Assembly: GCF_022829285.1 (NCBI RefSeq)
Contig: NZ_JAKSYI010000112.1
Coordinates: 62,001 to 126,000, forward strand
From: Methylobacterium sp. J-078
GTDB taxonomy: Bacteria; Pseudomonadota; Alphaproteobacteria; Rhizobiales; Beijerinckiaceae
Direction of reading: 5' to 3'
DNA length: 64,000 nucleotides
The position numbers were made by a program, and so were the translations under genes. The notes beneath the pieces were generated by a model. That model saw only the letters and a list, made by a program, of their open reading frames with translations, had not been told where the DNA came from and made no database searches. Below, one piece after another: positions 54,612 through 63,135 of the stretch (position 1 is the first letter of the stretch; the number at the start of each line of letters is the position of its first letter).

Positions 54612-55501
54612 TGGACGAGCTCACCGAAACTAAAGCCAGCGTGGGCTGCGATCTCCGGCACCAGGCTCGTCTTCGTCATGCCGGGTTGCGTGTTGACCTC
54701 CAGGACGACGAGGGCACCGGTTCCCCCCGGTGTGTCGTCGTAGCGAAGGTCCGCACGGCTGATGCCCCGGCACCCGAGTGCTTGATGCGCCGTTAACGAC
54801 AACTCTTGGACACGCTGGTAAAGATTTGGTTTAATTTCTGCCGGGAGGACGTGGATCGAGCCCCCCTCGGCGTACTTCGCGTCGAAGTCGTACCACTCCC
54901 CGGAGGCCGGCTTGATCTCGATCACGCCGAGGGCCTTCTCGCCCATCACCGCGCAGGTCAGCTCGCGCCCGGCGACGTAGGTTTCCGCAAGGATTTCATC
55001 GCCATAGCCCCAATCCTCCCGGCCCACTTCCTGGGGCGGGTGGGAGCGCCCGTCGCGCACGATGATGACCCCCATGGAGGAGCCCTCGGCCACCGGCTTC
55101 AGCACGTAGGGCGGCGTCAGCACGTGTGACTTCGCGGCCTCATGACGGTTAACGACGCGGCCCTCCGGAACGCTGACGCCGGCCGCCCGCATGACCACTT
55201 TGGCACGCTCCTTGTGCATGGCGAGCGCCGAGGCGAGCACGCCCGAATGGGTGTAGGGGATGCGCAGGATCTCCAGCAGGCCCTGGATCGTGCCGTCCTC
55301 GCCCGCCGGCCCGTGCAGGGCGTTGAAGGCCACGTCCGGACGCAGATTCGTCAGCACCGTGGCGATGTCCGGCTGGACGTCGACCCGGGTGACGCGAAAG
55401 CCCTGCCCTTCCAGGGCGTCGGCGCAGGCCTGGCCGGAATTGAGCGAGACCGGCCGCTCGGAGGACCACCCGCCCATGAGGACGGCGACGTGCTTGGACA
55501 T
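54578..55501 (-). CDS. ddlB: D-alanine--D-alanine ligase
   Basis: Ddl makes the D-Ala-D-Ala dipeptide for peptidoglycan. The 307-residue ATP-grasp enzyme has HGPAGEDGTIQGLLE near 63-77, KPVAEGSSMGV, and EVNTQPGMTKTSLVP near 270, with catalytic and metal residues kept. ATG 55501 has GGAG eight bases upstream. It overlaps ftsQ by 34 bases and follows a small 37-codon gene and murB. Confidence 0.95.
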   Translation of the reverse strand: MSKHVAVLMGGWSSERPVSLNSGQACADALEGQGFRVTRVDVQPDIATVLTNLRPDVAFNALHGPAGEDGTIQGLLEILRIPYTHSGVLASALAMHKERAKVVMRAAGVSVPEGRVVNRHEAAKSHVLTPPYVLKPVAEGSSMGVIIVRDGRSHPPQEVGREDWGYGDEILAETYVAGRELTCAVMGEKALGVIEIKPASGEWYDFDAKYAEGGSIHVLPAEIKPNLYQRVQELSLTAHQALGCRGISRADLRYDDTPGGTGALVVLEVNTQPGMTKTSLVPEIAAHAGFSFGELVQWMVEDATLGR

Positions 55502-55603
55502 GGGGGGACTCCGTGGGGTGAAGCGTCGGTCGCTGGTAGAAGCAGTCAGTGTCGTCACGGAACGCGGCAAATCCGGTCCGGCCGCGATGCGGCGTGGGAC
55601 GCC

Positions 55604-55717
55604 TCAGAGGTCGGCATAAGCCTCGTCATCGGCCTGCCCGCCCCATTCGGTGAAAGCCACGAAGGGGTCATCGCCCTCGGGCCACAACGCTTCGGGCTCA
55701 ACCACATCCATGATCAT
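55604..55717 (-). CDS. 37-residue acidic protein between murB and ddlB
   Basis: A short frame at ATG 55717 (or ATG 55711) encodes an acidic peptide with EPEALWPEGDDPFVAFTEW and an end GQADDEAYADL. GGAGGCGAG lies upstream of the ATG. The tail resembles the FxEWxxxADxxAYxDL end seen in several type II antitoxins and small AbrB-like proteins, here without the DNA-binding part. It sits in the murB-ddlB gap (84 bases after murB, 102 before ddlB), on the same strand. No annotation of this family is recalled. Confidence 0.55.
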   Translation of the reverse strand: MIMDVVEPEALWPEGDDPFVAFTEWGGQADDEAYADL

Positions 55718-55801
55718 GCGCGTCTCGCCTCCGTCAGAAGCGGCCGGGCCGATGACCGCCTGCCGCGCACCGCCCTGGACCCGCCGATTGCCTTGGATCT
55801 C

Positions 55802-56740
55802 CTATCCGTTCGCGGCATCCGCAGCGAGACCGATGCGCTTGATCTCCCAGTGCAGCTCGACGCCCGAGGTCTCGCGCACGCGCCGACGCACTTCCTCGCC
55901 GAGCCCCTCGATGTCGGCGGCGCTCGCGTTGTCGCGGTTGATCAGGAAGTTGCAGTGCATCGGCGAGACCTGCGCGCCACCGACCGTCAGGCCCCGGCAG
56001 CCGGCGGCGTCGACGAGTTGCCAGGCCTTGCCCCCGGGCGGGTTCTTGAAGGTGGAGCCGCCGGTGCGCTCGCGGATCGGCTGGGCCGCCTCGCGGGCCG
56101 CCGTCACCCGCTCCATCTCGGCCTCGATGGCGGCGCGCTCGCCGGGTCGGCCACGGAACAGGGCGCTCGTGAAGATCACATCGTCGGGGGCGGCGCTATG
56201 GCGATAGGCAAAGCCCATCTCCGCATGGCTGAAGCGACGCGCCTCGCCCCGGCGGTCGACGCCGTGCGCTTCCACCAGAACGTCGGTGGTCTCGCCGCCA
56301 TGAGCGCCGGCATTCATGCGCAGCGCCCCACCGACCGAGCCCGGAATGCCGCGGAAGAACGCGAGCCCGTCGAGCCCGGCTTCGGCCGCCGCCTTGGCGA
56401 GGCGCATGTCCGGCACCGCCGTGCCGACCCGCAGGGTCTCGCCGTCGATCGCCACGGTGCCGAAGGCCTTGCCGCCGAGGCGCACCACCACGCCCGGCAC
56501 GCCGCCGTCGCGCACGATCAGGTTCGAGCCGAGGCCGATCACCGTCACCGGAACCTCCGGGTCGAGGGCCGCGAGCAGGAGGCCGAGATCCTCCGGATCG
56601 GCGGGCGTGAACAGAGCCTGCGCCGGGCCGCCGACCCGGAACCAGGTCAGGTCCGAGAGCGGCTGGTTGGCGATGAGCCGCCCGCGCAAGGCCGGCGCCC
56701 GGGCGCGGATGTCGGGGGTGATGTCCGGGAAGGCTGTCAT
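55802..56740 (-). CDS. murB: UDP-N-acetylenolpyruvoylglucosamine reductase
   Basis: MurB is the FAD enzyme reducing the enolpyruvyl sugar to UDP-MurNAc. The 312-residue product has the FAD segments [14 protein letters not shown] near 66-80 and [20 protein letters not shown] near 130-150, and [10 protein letters not shown] with the catalytic serine near 226. It reads minus, after murC on the other side of a plus-strand toxin-antitoxin pair, and before the small gene and ddlB. Confidence 0.94.
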   Translation of the reverse strand: MTAFPDITPDIRARAPALRGRLIANQPLSDLTWFRVGGPAQALFTPADPEDLGLLLAALDPEVPVTVIGLGSNLIVRDGGVPGVVVRLGGKAFGTVAIDGETLRVGTAVPDMRLAKAAAEAGLDGLAFFRGIPGSVGGALRMNAGAHGGETTDVLVEAHGVDRRGEARRFSHAEMGFAYRHSAAPDDVIFTSALFRGRPGERAAIEAEMERVTAAREAAQPIRERTGGSTFKNPPGGKAWQLVDAAGCRGLTVGGAQVSPMHCNFLINRDNASAADIEGLGEEVRRRVRETSGVELHWEIKRIGLAADAANG

Positions 56741-56802
56741 TGGGACTGGTGCTTTTCAGATAAAGCAACGAAAGGTTGCATGATCGGGTACGGAGACGCG
56801 CG

Positions 56803-57057
56803 ATGGGCCGGACGGTGGGTTACACACGCCCGGCAGCGCGTGCCCTCACCCGGATGCCGCCCAGAACGGAAGCGCTCATCCGCGAGAAACTGCGCCTCCT
56901 CGCCGAGAGGCCGGAAGCGCTCGCCAACAACGTCAGGGCGTTGAAGGGCACCGAAGGCTACCGGCTGCGGATCGGCGACTGGCGCGTGATCTTCACGATC
57001 GAGCCGGATCAGATCATGGTGCATGACATCGGCCCGCGTGGCTCGATCTACGGTTAG
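56803..57057 (+). CDS. RelE/ParE-family toxin
   Basis: The 84-residue product has the RelE-type fold: an N-terminal helix pair and the core YRLRIGDWRVIFTIE (about 53-67), then HDIGPRGSIYG at its end. RelE-like toxins cut mRNA on the ribosome. Basic residues R52, R57 and R61 are in place, but I cannot assign activity. ATG 56803 has GGAG seven bases upstream. It is followed after 10 bases by its XRE partner and is on the opposite strand to the surrounding wall genes. Confidence 0.85.
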   Translation: MGRTVGYTRPAARALTRMPPRTEALIREKLRLLAERPEALANNVRALKGTEGYRLRIGDWRVIFTIEPDQIMVHDIGPRGSIYG

Positions 57058-57067
57058 GAAGATCGGT

Positions 57068-57457
57068 ATGACCATCGTGCGCACCAAGACGCCCTCCGGC
57101 GACCCCATCGTGATCCTGCCGGAAGCGGATTTCGAGCGGCTCGTCGCCCTCGCGGAGGACGCGACGGACGCGCGGACGCTGCAGGCCTCCCGCAATCGGC
57201 TGGCGAGCGGAGCGGACGAGGCGTTGAGCGAATCCGATCTCGATGCCCTGCGCCGGGCTCCGACCGCCCTCGCTTTCTGGCGAGCGCGAAGGGGGGTAAC
57301 CACGACCACCCTGGCAAGTCTCGGCGGGATCACCGAAGCTGTCCTATCGGCGATGGAACGGGGCGAACGCACGGCCGACACCATCGTCTATCGCGCCCTC
57401 GCGGGCGCACTGGGCGTCGACCCGGAGGACCTGATTCCGGACGGTGCCGGCACGTAG
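57068..57457 (+). CDS. XRE-family antitoxin
   Basis: The 129-residue product has an N-terminal part resembling antitoxin arms (VILPEADFERLVALAED near 15-31) and a C-terminal XRE helix-turn-helix (about 65-125, with WRARRGVTTTTLASLGG and LSAMERGERTA). It probably neutralises the upstream RelE-like toxin and represses the operon. ATG 57068 has GGAAG upstream. The stop is 7 bases from the murC stop on the other strand. Confidence 0.82.
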   Translation: MTIVRTKTPSGDPIVILPEADFERLVALAEDATDARTLQASRNRLASGADEALSESDLDALRRAPTALAFWRARRGVTTTTLASLGGITEAVLSAMERGERTADTIVYRALAGALGVDPEDLIPDGAGT

Positions 57458-57464
57458 GCGGGGC

Positions 57465-58880
57465 TCACGCCGGCGCGCCGTCCAGGGCGCCAAGTTCGCC
57501 CGGCAGGGCGTAGGCCCATTGCGTGATGTTGCCGGCGCCGAGGCACACCACGTAGTCGCCGGGCTTGGCGCGGCCCGCGACGATCCCCGCGAGGTCCTCC
57601 GAGCGCTGGAGCGCGATGGCGTCGCGGTGGCCGCGGGATTTGAGGCCCGAGACGAGGCCGTCGCGGTCCATGCCCTCGATCGGCGCCTCGCCCGCCGCGT
57701 AGACGGGGGCGACGATGACCGTGTCGGCATCGTTGAAGCAGGTGCAGAAATCGTCGAACAGCGAGGCGAGGCGCGTGTAGCGGTGCGGCTGCACGATGGC
57801 GACGACGTTGCCCTCGGTGGAGGCGCGGGCGGCCTTCAGCACCGCCTTGATCTCCACCGGATGGTGTCCGTAATCGTCGAAGATCAGCGCGCCGTTCCAC
57901 TCGCCCGTCTTGGTGAAGCGGCGCTTGACGCCGCCGAAGCCGGCGAGCGCCTTGCGGATCGCCTCCGGCTCGACGCCGAGCTCGTGGGCGACGGCCAGCG
58001 CCGCGGTGGCGTTCAGCGCGTTGTGCTTGCCCGGCATCGGCAGGACGAGGTCCTCCATCTCCATGCGGAAGCCCGGGCGCCGGTCGCGGATCATCACGCG
58101 GAAGCGGCTCATGCCCCCGCGCAAGTCCACGTCGATGAGGCGGACATCGGCCTGCGGGTTCTCGCCGTAGGTGATGATGCGGCGGTCCTCGATGTGGCCG
58201 ACGAGGTCCTGCACGATCGGGTGGTCGATGCACATCACGGCGAAGCCGTAGAACGGGATGTTGTCGATGAAGCGCCGGAAGGCGTCCTTGACCGCGTCGA
58301 ACGAGCCAAAATGGTCGAGGTGCTCGGGGTCGATGTTGGTGACGATGGCGACGTCCGCCGGCAGCTTCAGGAAGGTGCCGTCCGATTCGTCGGCCTCCAC
58401 CACCATCCACTCGCCCTCGCCCATGCGGGCGTTGGTGCCGTAGGCGTTGATGATGCCGCCGTTGATGACGGTGGGGTCGAGGTTGCCGGCGTCCAGCAGG
58501 GTGGCGACGAGGGAGGTCGTCGTGGTCTTGCCGTGCGTGCCCGCGATGGCGACGCAGGACTTGAAGCGCATCAGCTCGGCCAGCATCTCGGCCCGGCGCA
58601 CCACGGGCAGGCGGCGCTCGCGGGCGGCCACCAGTTCCGGGTTGTCGCGGCGGATCGCGGTGGAGACCACCACCAGGGCCGCCTCCTCGACGTTGGCGGC
58701 CTCGTGGCCGATGAACGTGCGCATGCCCTTCTCGGAGAGCCGCCGCACGTTGGCGTTGTCGTTGGCGTCCGACCCCTGCACCGTGTAGCCGAGGTTGTGC
58801 ATCACCTCGGCGATGCCGGACATGCCGATGCCGCCGATGCCGATGAAGTGGATGGGGCCGAGCTTATCGGGCAGCTTCAT
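57465..58880 (-). CDS. murC: UDP-N-acetylmuramate--L-alanine ligase
   Basis: MurC adds L-Ala to UDP-MurNAc. The 471-residue Mur ligase has the N-terminal Rossmann start [17 protein letters not shown] (11-27), ATP loop [11 protein letters not shown] at 113-123, and the central [18 protein letters not shown] segment with the GHHP histidines. Length is standard. It is separated from murG by 62 bases and from murB by the toxin-antitoxin pair. Confidence 0.95.
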   Translation of the reverse strand: MKLPDKLGPIHFIGIGGIGMSGIAEVMHNLGYTVQGSDANDNANVRRLSEKGMRTFIGHEAANVEEAALVVVSTAIRRDNPELVAARERRLPVVRRAEMLAELMRFKSCVAIAGTHGKTTTTSLVATLLDAGNLDPTVINGGIINAYGTNARMGEGEWMVVEADESDGTFLKLPADVAIVTNIDPEHLDHFGSFDAVKDAFRRFIDNIPFYGFAVMCIDHPIVQDLVGHIEDRRIITYGENPQADVRLIDVDLRGGMSRFRVMIRDRRPGFRMEMEDLVLPMPGKHNALNATAALAVAHELGVEPEAIRKALAGFGGVKRRFTKTGEWNGALIFDDYGHHPVEIKAVLKAARASTEGNVVAIVQPHRYTRLASLFDDFCTCFNDADTVIVAPVYAAGEAPIEGMDRDGLVSGLKSRGHRDAIALQRSEDLAGIVAGRAKPGDYVVCLGAGNITQWAYALPGELGALDGAPA

Positions 58881-58942
58881 GGAACAGGACCAGTCTCAGG
58901 GGCGCCGGGAACCGGGCGGCCCGGCTCGCGGGGGATACGGGT

Positions 58943-60052
58943 TCAGGTGCGCGCCGCCGTCGCTACGACGATGTCGGCGAGCCGCTCGGCGGCATCGTGA
59001 ATTCCGGCGCTTTTGGCGGCTGAGGCCGCCGCGGTCAATTTTTCGGGATTGGTGAAGAGGTCGACGAGTTCCGCGGTGAGGCGATCCGGGGTGAAGGCGG
59101 CCTGCGGGATCGCCTGCGCGGCACCGATCACGCTGAGCGTCGCGGCGTTGGCCGCCTGGTCCTGGTCGAGGGCGCCGGGGAGCGGCACCAGGATGGCAGG
59201 CCGGCCGATGGCGGCGAGCTCGGAGACCGTCGAGGCGCCGGAGCGCCCGATGACGAGGTGGGCCGCGGCCATGCGGGCGGGCAGATCCTTGAAGAAGGGC
59301 GCCGCCTCGAAACCGGCGAGTCCCAGGCCGAGATAGAGGTTCTGAACCTGGGTGAGATCCTCGGCCCGCACCTGCTGCACGAGGCGCAGGCGCGCGCGCA
59401 GGTCGGCGGGCAGATTGGCGATGGCCGCGGGCACGACCTCGCCCATCACACGGGCGCCCTGGCTGCCGCCGAAGACGAGGAGGTGCAGGGGGTCGGCTGG
59501 ACCGAGCGCCGGATAGGCGGTTCTCGCGGCATCGAGCACGGCAGGCCGCAACGGGTTGCCGGTGTGGGTGCGTGGGGCGAGCGCCTTCGCCGGCACACCG
59601 CGCACATCGCGAAAACCGGTGGCGATGGCGCGCGCCCCCCGCGCCAGGAAGGCGTTGGCCCGCCCCATCACGGCGTTCTGCTCGTGCAGGACGGTGGGCA
59701 CGCGCAGGATCTGCCCCGCCAACATCGGCGGCACGGTGGGATAGCCGCCGAAGCCCACGATGGCGGCCGGGTCGATCCGCTTGATCTGGCGCGCGGCGAT
59801 CCCGAAGCCGCGCCCCAAGGTGAGGAGCGCGGCTCCGCGCTTGATCAGGGAACGGCCGGAGGGTGTCGCCGACGCGATGGTGACGATCTCGGAGGCCGGG
59901 AAGCCGGCGGCGATGGAATCCACCCGGGCATCGGTGGCCAGCACGACCCGCACGCCCCGGGCGCGCAGGGCGTGCGCCAGGCTCTCTGCGGGGAACAGGT
60001 GCCCGCCCGTGCCACCGGCACAGAGCAGGATCGTGGCTGTCGCGACCGTCAA
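58943..60052 (-). CDS. murG: MurG glycosyltransferase (lipid II synthesis)
   Basis: MurG makes lipid II at the inner face of the membrane. The 369-residue GT-B enzyme has CAGGTGGHLFPA near 10-21, GFGGYPTVPP and HEQNAVMGRAN, and GRSGASTVSELAAIGRPAILVPLP with the UDP-GlcNAc site. I chose the TTG at 60052, which overlaps the ftsW stop as TTGA and has GGAG seven bases upstream. No better start exists before the first motif. Confidence 0.93.
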   Translation of the reverse strand: MTVATATILLCAGGTGGHLFPAESLAHALRARGVRVVLATDARVDSIAAGFPASEIVTIASATPSGRSLIKRGAALLTLGRGFGIAARQIKRIDPAAIVGFGGYPTVPPMLAGQILRVPTVLHEQNAVMGRANAFLARGARAIATGFRDVRGVPAKALAPRTHTGNPLRPAVLDAARTAYPALGPADPLHLLVFGGSQGARVMGEVVPAAIANLPADLRARLRLVQQVRAEDLTQVQNLYLGLGLAGFEAAPFFKDLPARMAAAHLVIGRSGASTVSELAAIGRPAILVPLPGALDQDQAANAATLSVIGAAQAIPQAAFTPDRLTAELVDLFTNPEKLTAAASAAKSAGIHDAAERLADIVVATAART

Positions 60053-61215
60053 CGCATCACTCCGGCGATGGTCGCCGGGGCGGTGCCCGGCGGCTTCTGG
60101 CTCAGGGTGGTGGTCCGGGGGCGCTTGCGGGTCAAGGCCACGAGGAAGCCCATACCGAGCGCCAGCGAGATCAGCGAGGAGCCGCCGTAGGAGACGAAGG
60201 GCAGCGTCATGCCCTTGGCGGGCATCAGGCGCACGTTCACCGCCATGTTGATGCAGGCCTGGAGCCCGAACAGCGTGGTCAACCCGGTGATCGCCAACCG
60301 CGAAAAGGTGTCGTCGGTGCGGCGCGCGAGCTTCAGGCCCCGCATGACGATGTAGGCGAAGAGCAGCACGAGGCCGAGGCAGACCAGGGTGCCGAACTCC
60401 TCGCCGGTGACCGAGAAGATGAAGTCGGTATGCGCGTCCGGCAGGTGGCGCTTGGCGACGCCCTCGCCGGGCCCGGTGCCGAGCCAGCCGCCGGAATTGA
60501 AGGATTGCTGGGCCCAGAAGCCCTGGAAGTTGTCGCCCGACTCGCTGTTCAGGAAGCGGTCGATGCGCTCGCGCACGTGGTGCAGGAAGCGGTAGGCGGC
60601 GGCGACGCCGAGGAGGCCGCCGGCGCCGAGGCCCGCCACCCAGAACCAGTGCAGGCCGGCCACGAAGAACAGCGCGCACCACACGATGGTGATGAGCATG
60701 GTCTGGCCGAAATCCGGCTGGAGGATCAGGGGCACAATGGTGACCGGCAGGAGGAGGATCGCCAGGAAGCCGCCCGGCATGTCGCGCCGCTGCGCGCCCT
60801 CCGAGAAGGCCCAGGCCGCCACCACCACGAAGGCGGGCTTCACGAATTCGGACGGCTGGATGCCGATGGCGCCGAACTGGATCCAGCGGTGCGCGCCCTT
60901 GATCTCCGGCCCGAACTTGCTCGCCAGGATGCAGAGCGCGACGCCCGTCATCCAGGTGAAGAGCGCGACGCGCCGGATGTGGCGCAGGGACAGGAAGGAC
61001 ACGGCGACGATGATGAGGATCGTCGGCGCGAGGTAGAGGGCCTGCCGGTTGAGGAAGTGGAAGGTCGGCAGGCCGATCTTCTCGGCGACCGGCGGCCCGC
61101 CGCCCATGAGAAAGACGAGGCCCGCCACCATGAGCGCGCCGAGCCCGGCGAGGAGGCCGCGATCGACGGTCCACCACCAGTCGGTCAGGGGCGTGCGTTC
61201 CGCGCGGGACATCAT
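60049..61215 (-). CDS. ftsW: FtsW peptidoglycan glycosyltransferase (SEDS)
   Basis: FtsW is the septal peptidoglycan polymerase of the divisome. The 388-residue product has about ten membrane helices and the SEDS marks KGAHRWIQFG, QPSEFVKPAF, LQPDFGQTMLI and the extracellular GGWLGTGPGEGVAKRHLPDAHTDF. Met1 at 61215 is used. It is translationally linked to murG. Unlike in many genomes, murD and mraY are not directly upstream; a metallochaperone GTPase is. Confidence 0.94.
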   Translation of the reverse strand: MMSRAERTPLTDWWWTVDRGLLAGLGALMVAGLVFLMGGGPPVAEKIGLPTFHFLNRQALYLAPTILIIVAVSFLSLRHIRRVALFTWMTGVALCILASKFGPEIKGAHRWIQFGAIGIQPSEFVKPAFVVVAAWAFSEGAQRRDMPGGFLAILLLPVTIVPLILQPDFGQTMLITIVWCALFFVAGLHWFWVAGLGAGGLLGVAAAYRFLHHVRERIDRFLNSESGDNFQGFWAQQSFNSGGWLGTGPGEGVAKRHLPDAHTDFIFSVTGEEFGTLVCLGLVLLFAYIVMRGLKLARRTDDTFSRLAITGLTTLFGLQACINMAVNVRLMPAKGMTLPFVSYGGSSLISLALGMGFLVALTRKRPRTTTLSQKPPGTAPATIAGVMR

Positions 61216-61361
61216 GGGATCAGCACTCTCCGGGGCCTCACGGCGCCCGAACGGGGCAGCCGAACGCGACCGGCAGCGTCACGCCGGCACGGATTCGATC
61301 CTGTGCCGGAATGGTAAACCAAGCGTTGCGGAACCCGACGCCACGCCGCGCCGATCGCGCC

Positions 61362-62348
61362 TCAGGCCGCCCGGCAATCCTCGAAGCCCGCGCGGATCTC
61401 CGCCGGATCGAGCTTGCGGCCGATGAAGACCACCCGCGAGACGCGGGGCTCGCCGTCCTTCCACGGCCCCTGGAGGTCGCCGTCGAGGATCTGGTGCACC
61501 CCCTGGAAGACGAAGCGCTGCGGCTCGTTCGGGAAAGCGACGATGCCCTTGCAACGCAGGATGTCGGGGCCCTGGACCTGGGTCAGGGTCGAGATCCAGG
61601 GCATGAACTTTTCGGGGTCGACGGGGCCGTCGATCTTGGCCGAAACCGACTGCATCTCGTCGTCGTGGTGATGGTGGTGGCCCTCCTCCAGGAAGTCGGG
61701 CTCGATGTCGAGGATGCGGCCGAGATCGAAGGCGTTGCGCTCCAGCACCGCCTCGAGGGGTACGGCGCAGCGCTCGGTGCGGTGGACCTTGGCGTAGGGG
61801 TTGATCGCGCGGATCTGGCCCTCGACCCGGGCGAGGTCGGCCTCCTCCACGAGGTCGGCCTTGTTGAGCAGGATCACGTCCGCGAAGGCGATCTGATTCT
61901 TGGCCTCCGGCGCGTCCTTGAGGCGGTCCGAGAGCCACTTGGCGTCGGCCACCGTCACCACCGCGTCGAGGCGGGCCGCGGCCCCCACATCCTCGTCGAT
62001 GAAGAAGGTCTGGGCCACGGGGGCGGGGTCGGCCAGCCCCGTGGTCTCGACGATGATCGCGTCGAACTTGCCGCGCCGCTTCACCAGCCCGTCCATGATG
62101 CGGATGAGGTCCCCGCGCACGGTGCAGCAGACGCAGCCGTTGTTCATCTCGAACACCTCCTCATCGGCACCGATGATGAGGTCGTTGTCGATGCCGATCT
62201 CGCCGAACTCGTTGACGATCACGGCGTAGCGCTTGCCGTGGTTCTCCGTGAGGATGCGGTTGAGCAGCGTGGTCTTGCCGGCACCCAGGTAGCCGGTAAG
62301 CACGGTGACGGGGATCTTCGCCGAGGCGGCGTTCGGGCTGTCTGACAT
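61362..62348 (-). CDS. COG0523 GTPase, metal chaperone/CobW-like
   Basis: The 328-residue G3E GTPase has Walker A GYLGAGKTTLL near 19-29, the CxCC metal site as NNGCVCCTV near 69-77, a NKAD guanine motif, and a His-rich loop EEGHHHHHDDE near 222-232. COG0523 proteins deliver Zn, Co or other metals; the His cluster suggests Zn or Ni/Co. It is preceded by a TetR regulator with a 43-base gap. Confidence 0.9.
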   Translation of the reverse strand: MSDSPNAASAKIPVTVLTGYLGAGKTTLLNRILTENHGKRYAVIVNEFGEIGIDNDLIIGADEEVFEMNNGCVCCTVRGDLIRIMDGLVKRRGKFDAIIVETTGLADPAPVAQTFFIDEDVGAAARLDAVVTVADAKWLSDRLKDAPEAKNQIAFADVILLNKADLVEEADLARVEGQIRAINPYAKVHRTERCAVPLEAVLERNAFDLGRILDIEPDFLEEGHHHHHDDEMQSVSAKIDGPVDPEKFMPWISTLTQVQGPDILRCKGIVAFPNEPQRFVFQGVHQILDGDLQGPWKDGEPRVSRVVFIGRKLDPAEIRAGFEDCRAA

Positions 62349-62391
62349 GGAGGCTCTTCGTCGATGGCGCGCGAGGCGTCGCTGCGGCCTG

Positions 62392-62988
62392 TTATATTGT
62401 ATCAGTCCTGTCAGATGAAACCCCGGCGGGCCGCAGCCCGTCGCAGAGTGCCGCCAGGGTTCCGCGAAAGCCCTCGGGCCCCGCCAGCAGGCGTTCCATC
62501 AGAAGGGCCCCTTCGAGGGCGGCGACGACCATGCGGGCCGTGGCCCTGGGCTCGGCGGACACGCGCACGCTCCCGGCCGCCACCCCCTCGGCGAGCACGC
62601 CCTCCAGCCAGGCGATGTGCTTCTCGAAGAAGCGGGCGATGTCGGCACGCAGGGTGGCCGGCAGCGCGTCGCCCTCGATCGCCAGGACCGCGCAGAGGCA
62701 GCCCAGGCCCGCCTCGACCCCGCCGAGGTAGAGCGCCCCGTAGGCGGCGATCCGCTCGATCGCGTCGGGCTCGCCGGCCCGGATCTCGGCCAGCGCCGCG
62801 TCGTAGCGGGCGTCGTAGGCCGCCACCAAGGCGTGGGCGAGGTCGGACTTGGTGGGAAAGTGGTGGTGGATGCTCGCCTTGCGGATCCGGACCGTCTCGG
62901 CGAGGTCCGCGTAGCTGAATCCGGCATAGCCCCGGCGACGCACCAGGGTCTCGGCCTGCAGCAGCAACTCGGCGCGGGTGTCCCTCAT
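62392..62988 (-). CDS. TetR/AcrR-family transcriptional regulator
   Basis: The 198-residue product has an N-terminal helix-turn-helix (about residues 8-55, YAGFSYADLAETVRIRKASI) and a C-terminal ligand-sensing domain with cysteines (LGCLCAVLA near 95). It may repress itself and the divergent metallo-hydrolase; a 20-base palindrome lies between them. It could also control the GTPase 43 bases downstream. Confidence 0.88.
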   Translation of the reverse strand: MRDTRAELLLQAETLVRRRGYAGFSYADLAETVRIRKASIHHHFPTKSDLAHALVAAYDARYDAALAEIRAGEPDAIERIAAYGALYLGGVEAGLGCLCAVLAIEGDALPATLRADIARFFEKHIAWLEGVLAEGVAAGSVRVSAEPRATARMVVAALEGALLMERLLAGPEGFRGTLAALCDGLRPAGVSSDRTDTI

Positions 62989-63078
62989 CGTCCCGTCATC
63001 GTCCCTGTCCGCCCTCGTCCGTGGGTAGCCGCACGCGAGGCCGTGATCGCGCCGCGCCCGACATTCCGGCTTATGCCA

Positions 63079-63114
63079 TTGACGCGGGCAAAAATCTACC
63101 TACTCATTGGTAGA
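63079..63114 (+). promoter_or_regulatory. promoter with TetR-type palindrome upstream of the metallo-hydrolase
   Basis: TTGACG (63079-63084) is a good -35 match. TCTACC (63095-63100) and GGTAGA (63109-63114) form a palindrome around an 8-base centre that itself contains TACT and near-symmetric bases. It covers where the -10 would be, and lies 22-41 bases before the metallo-hydrolase ATG and about 107 bases upstream of the TetR start. This is the place a TetR dimer would be expected to bind. Confidence 0.6.
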
Positions 63115-63135
63115 ACGAAAACACGGAGGACGGTC

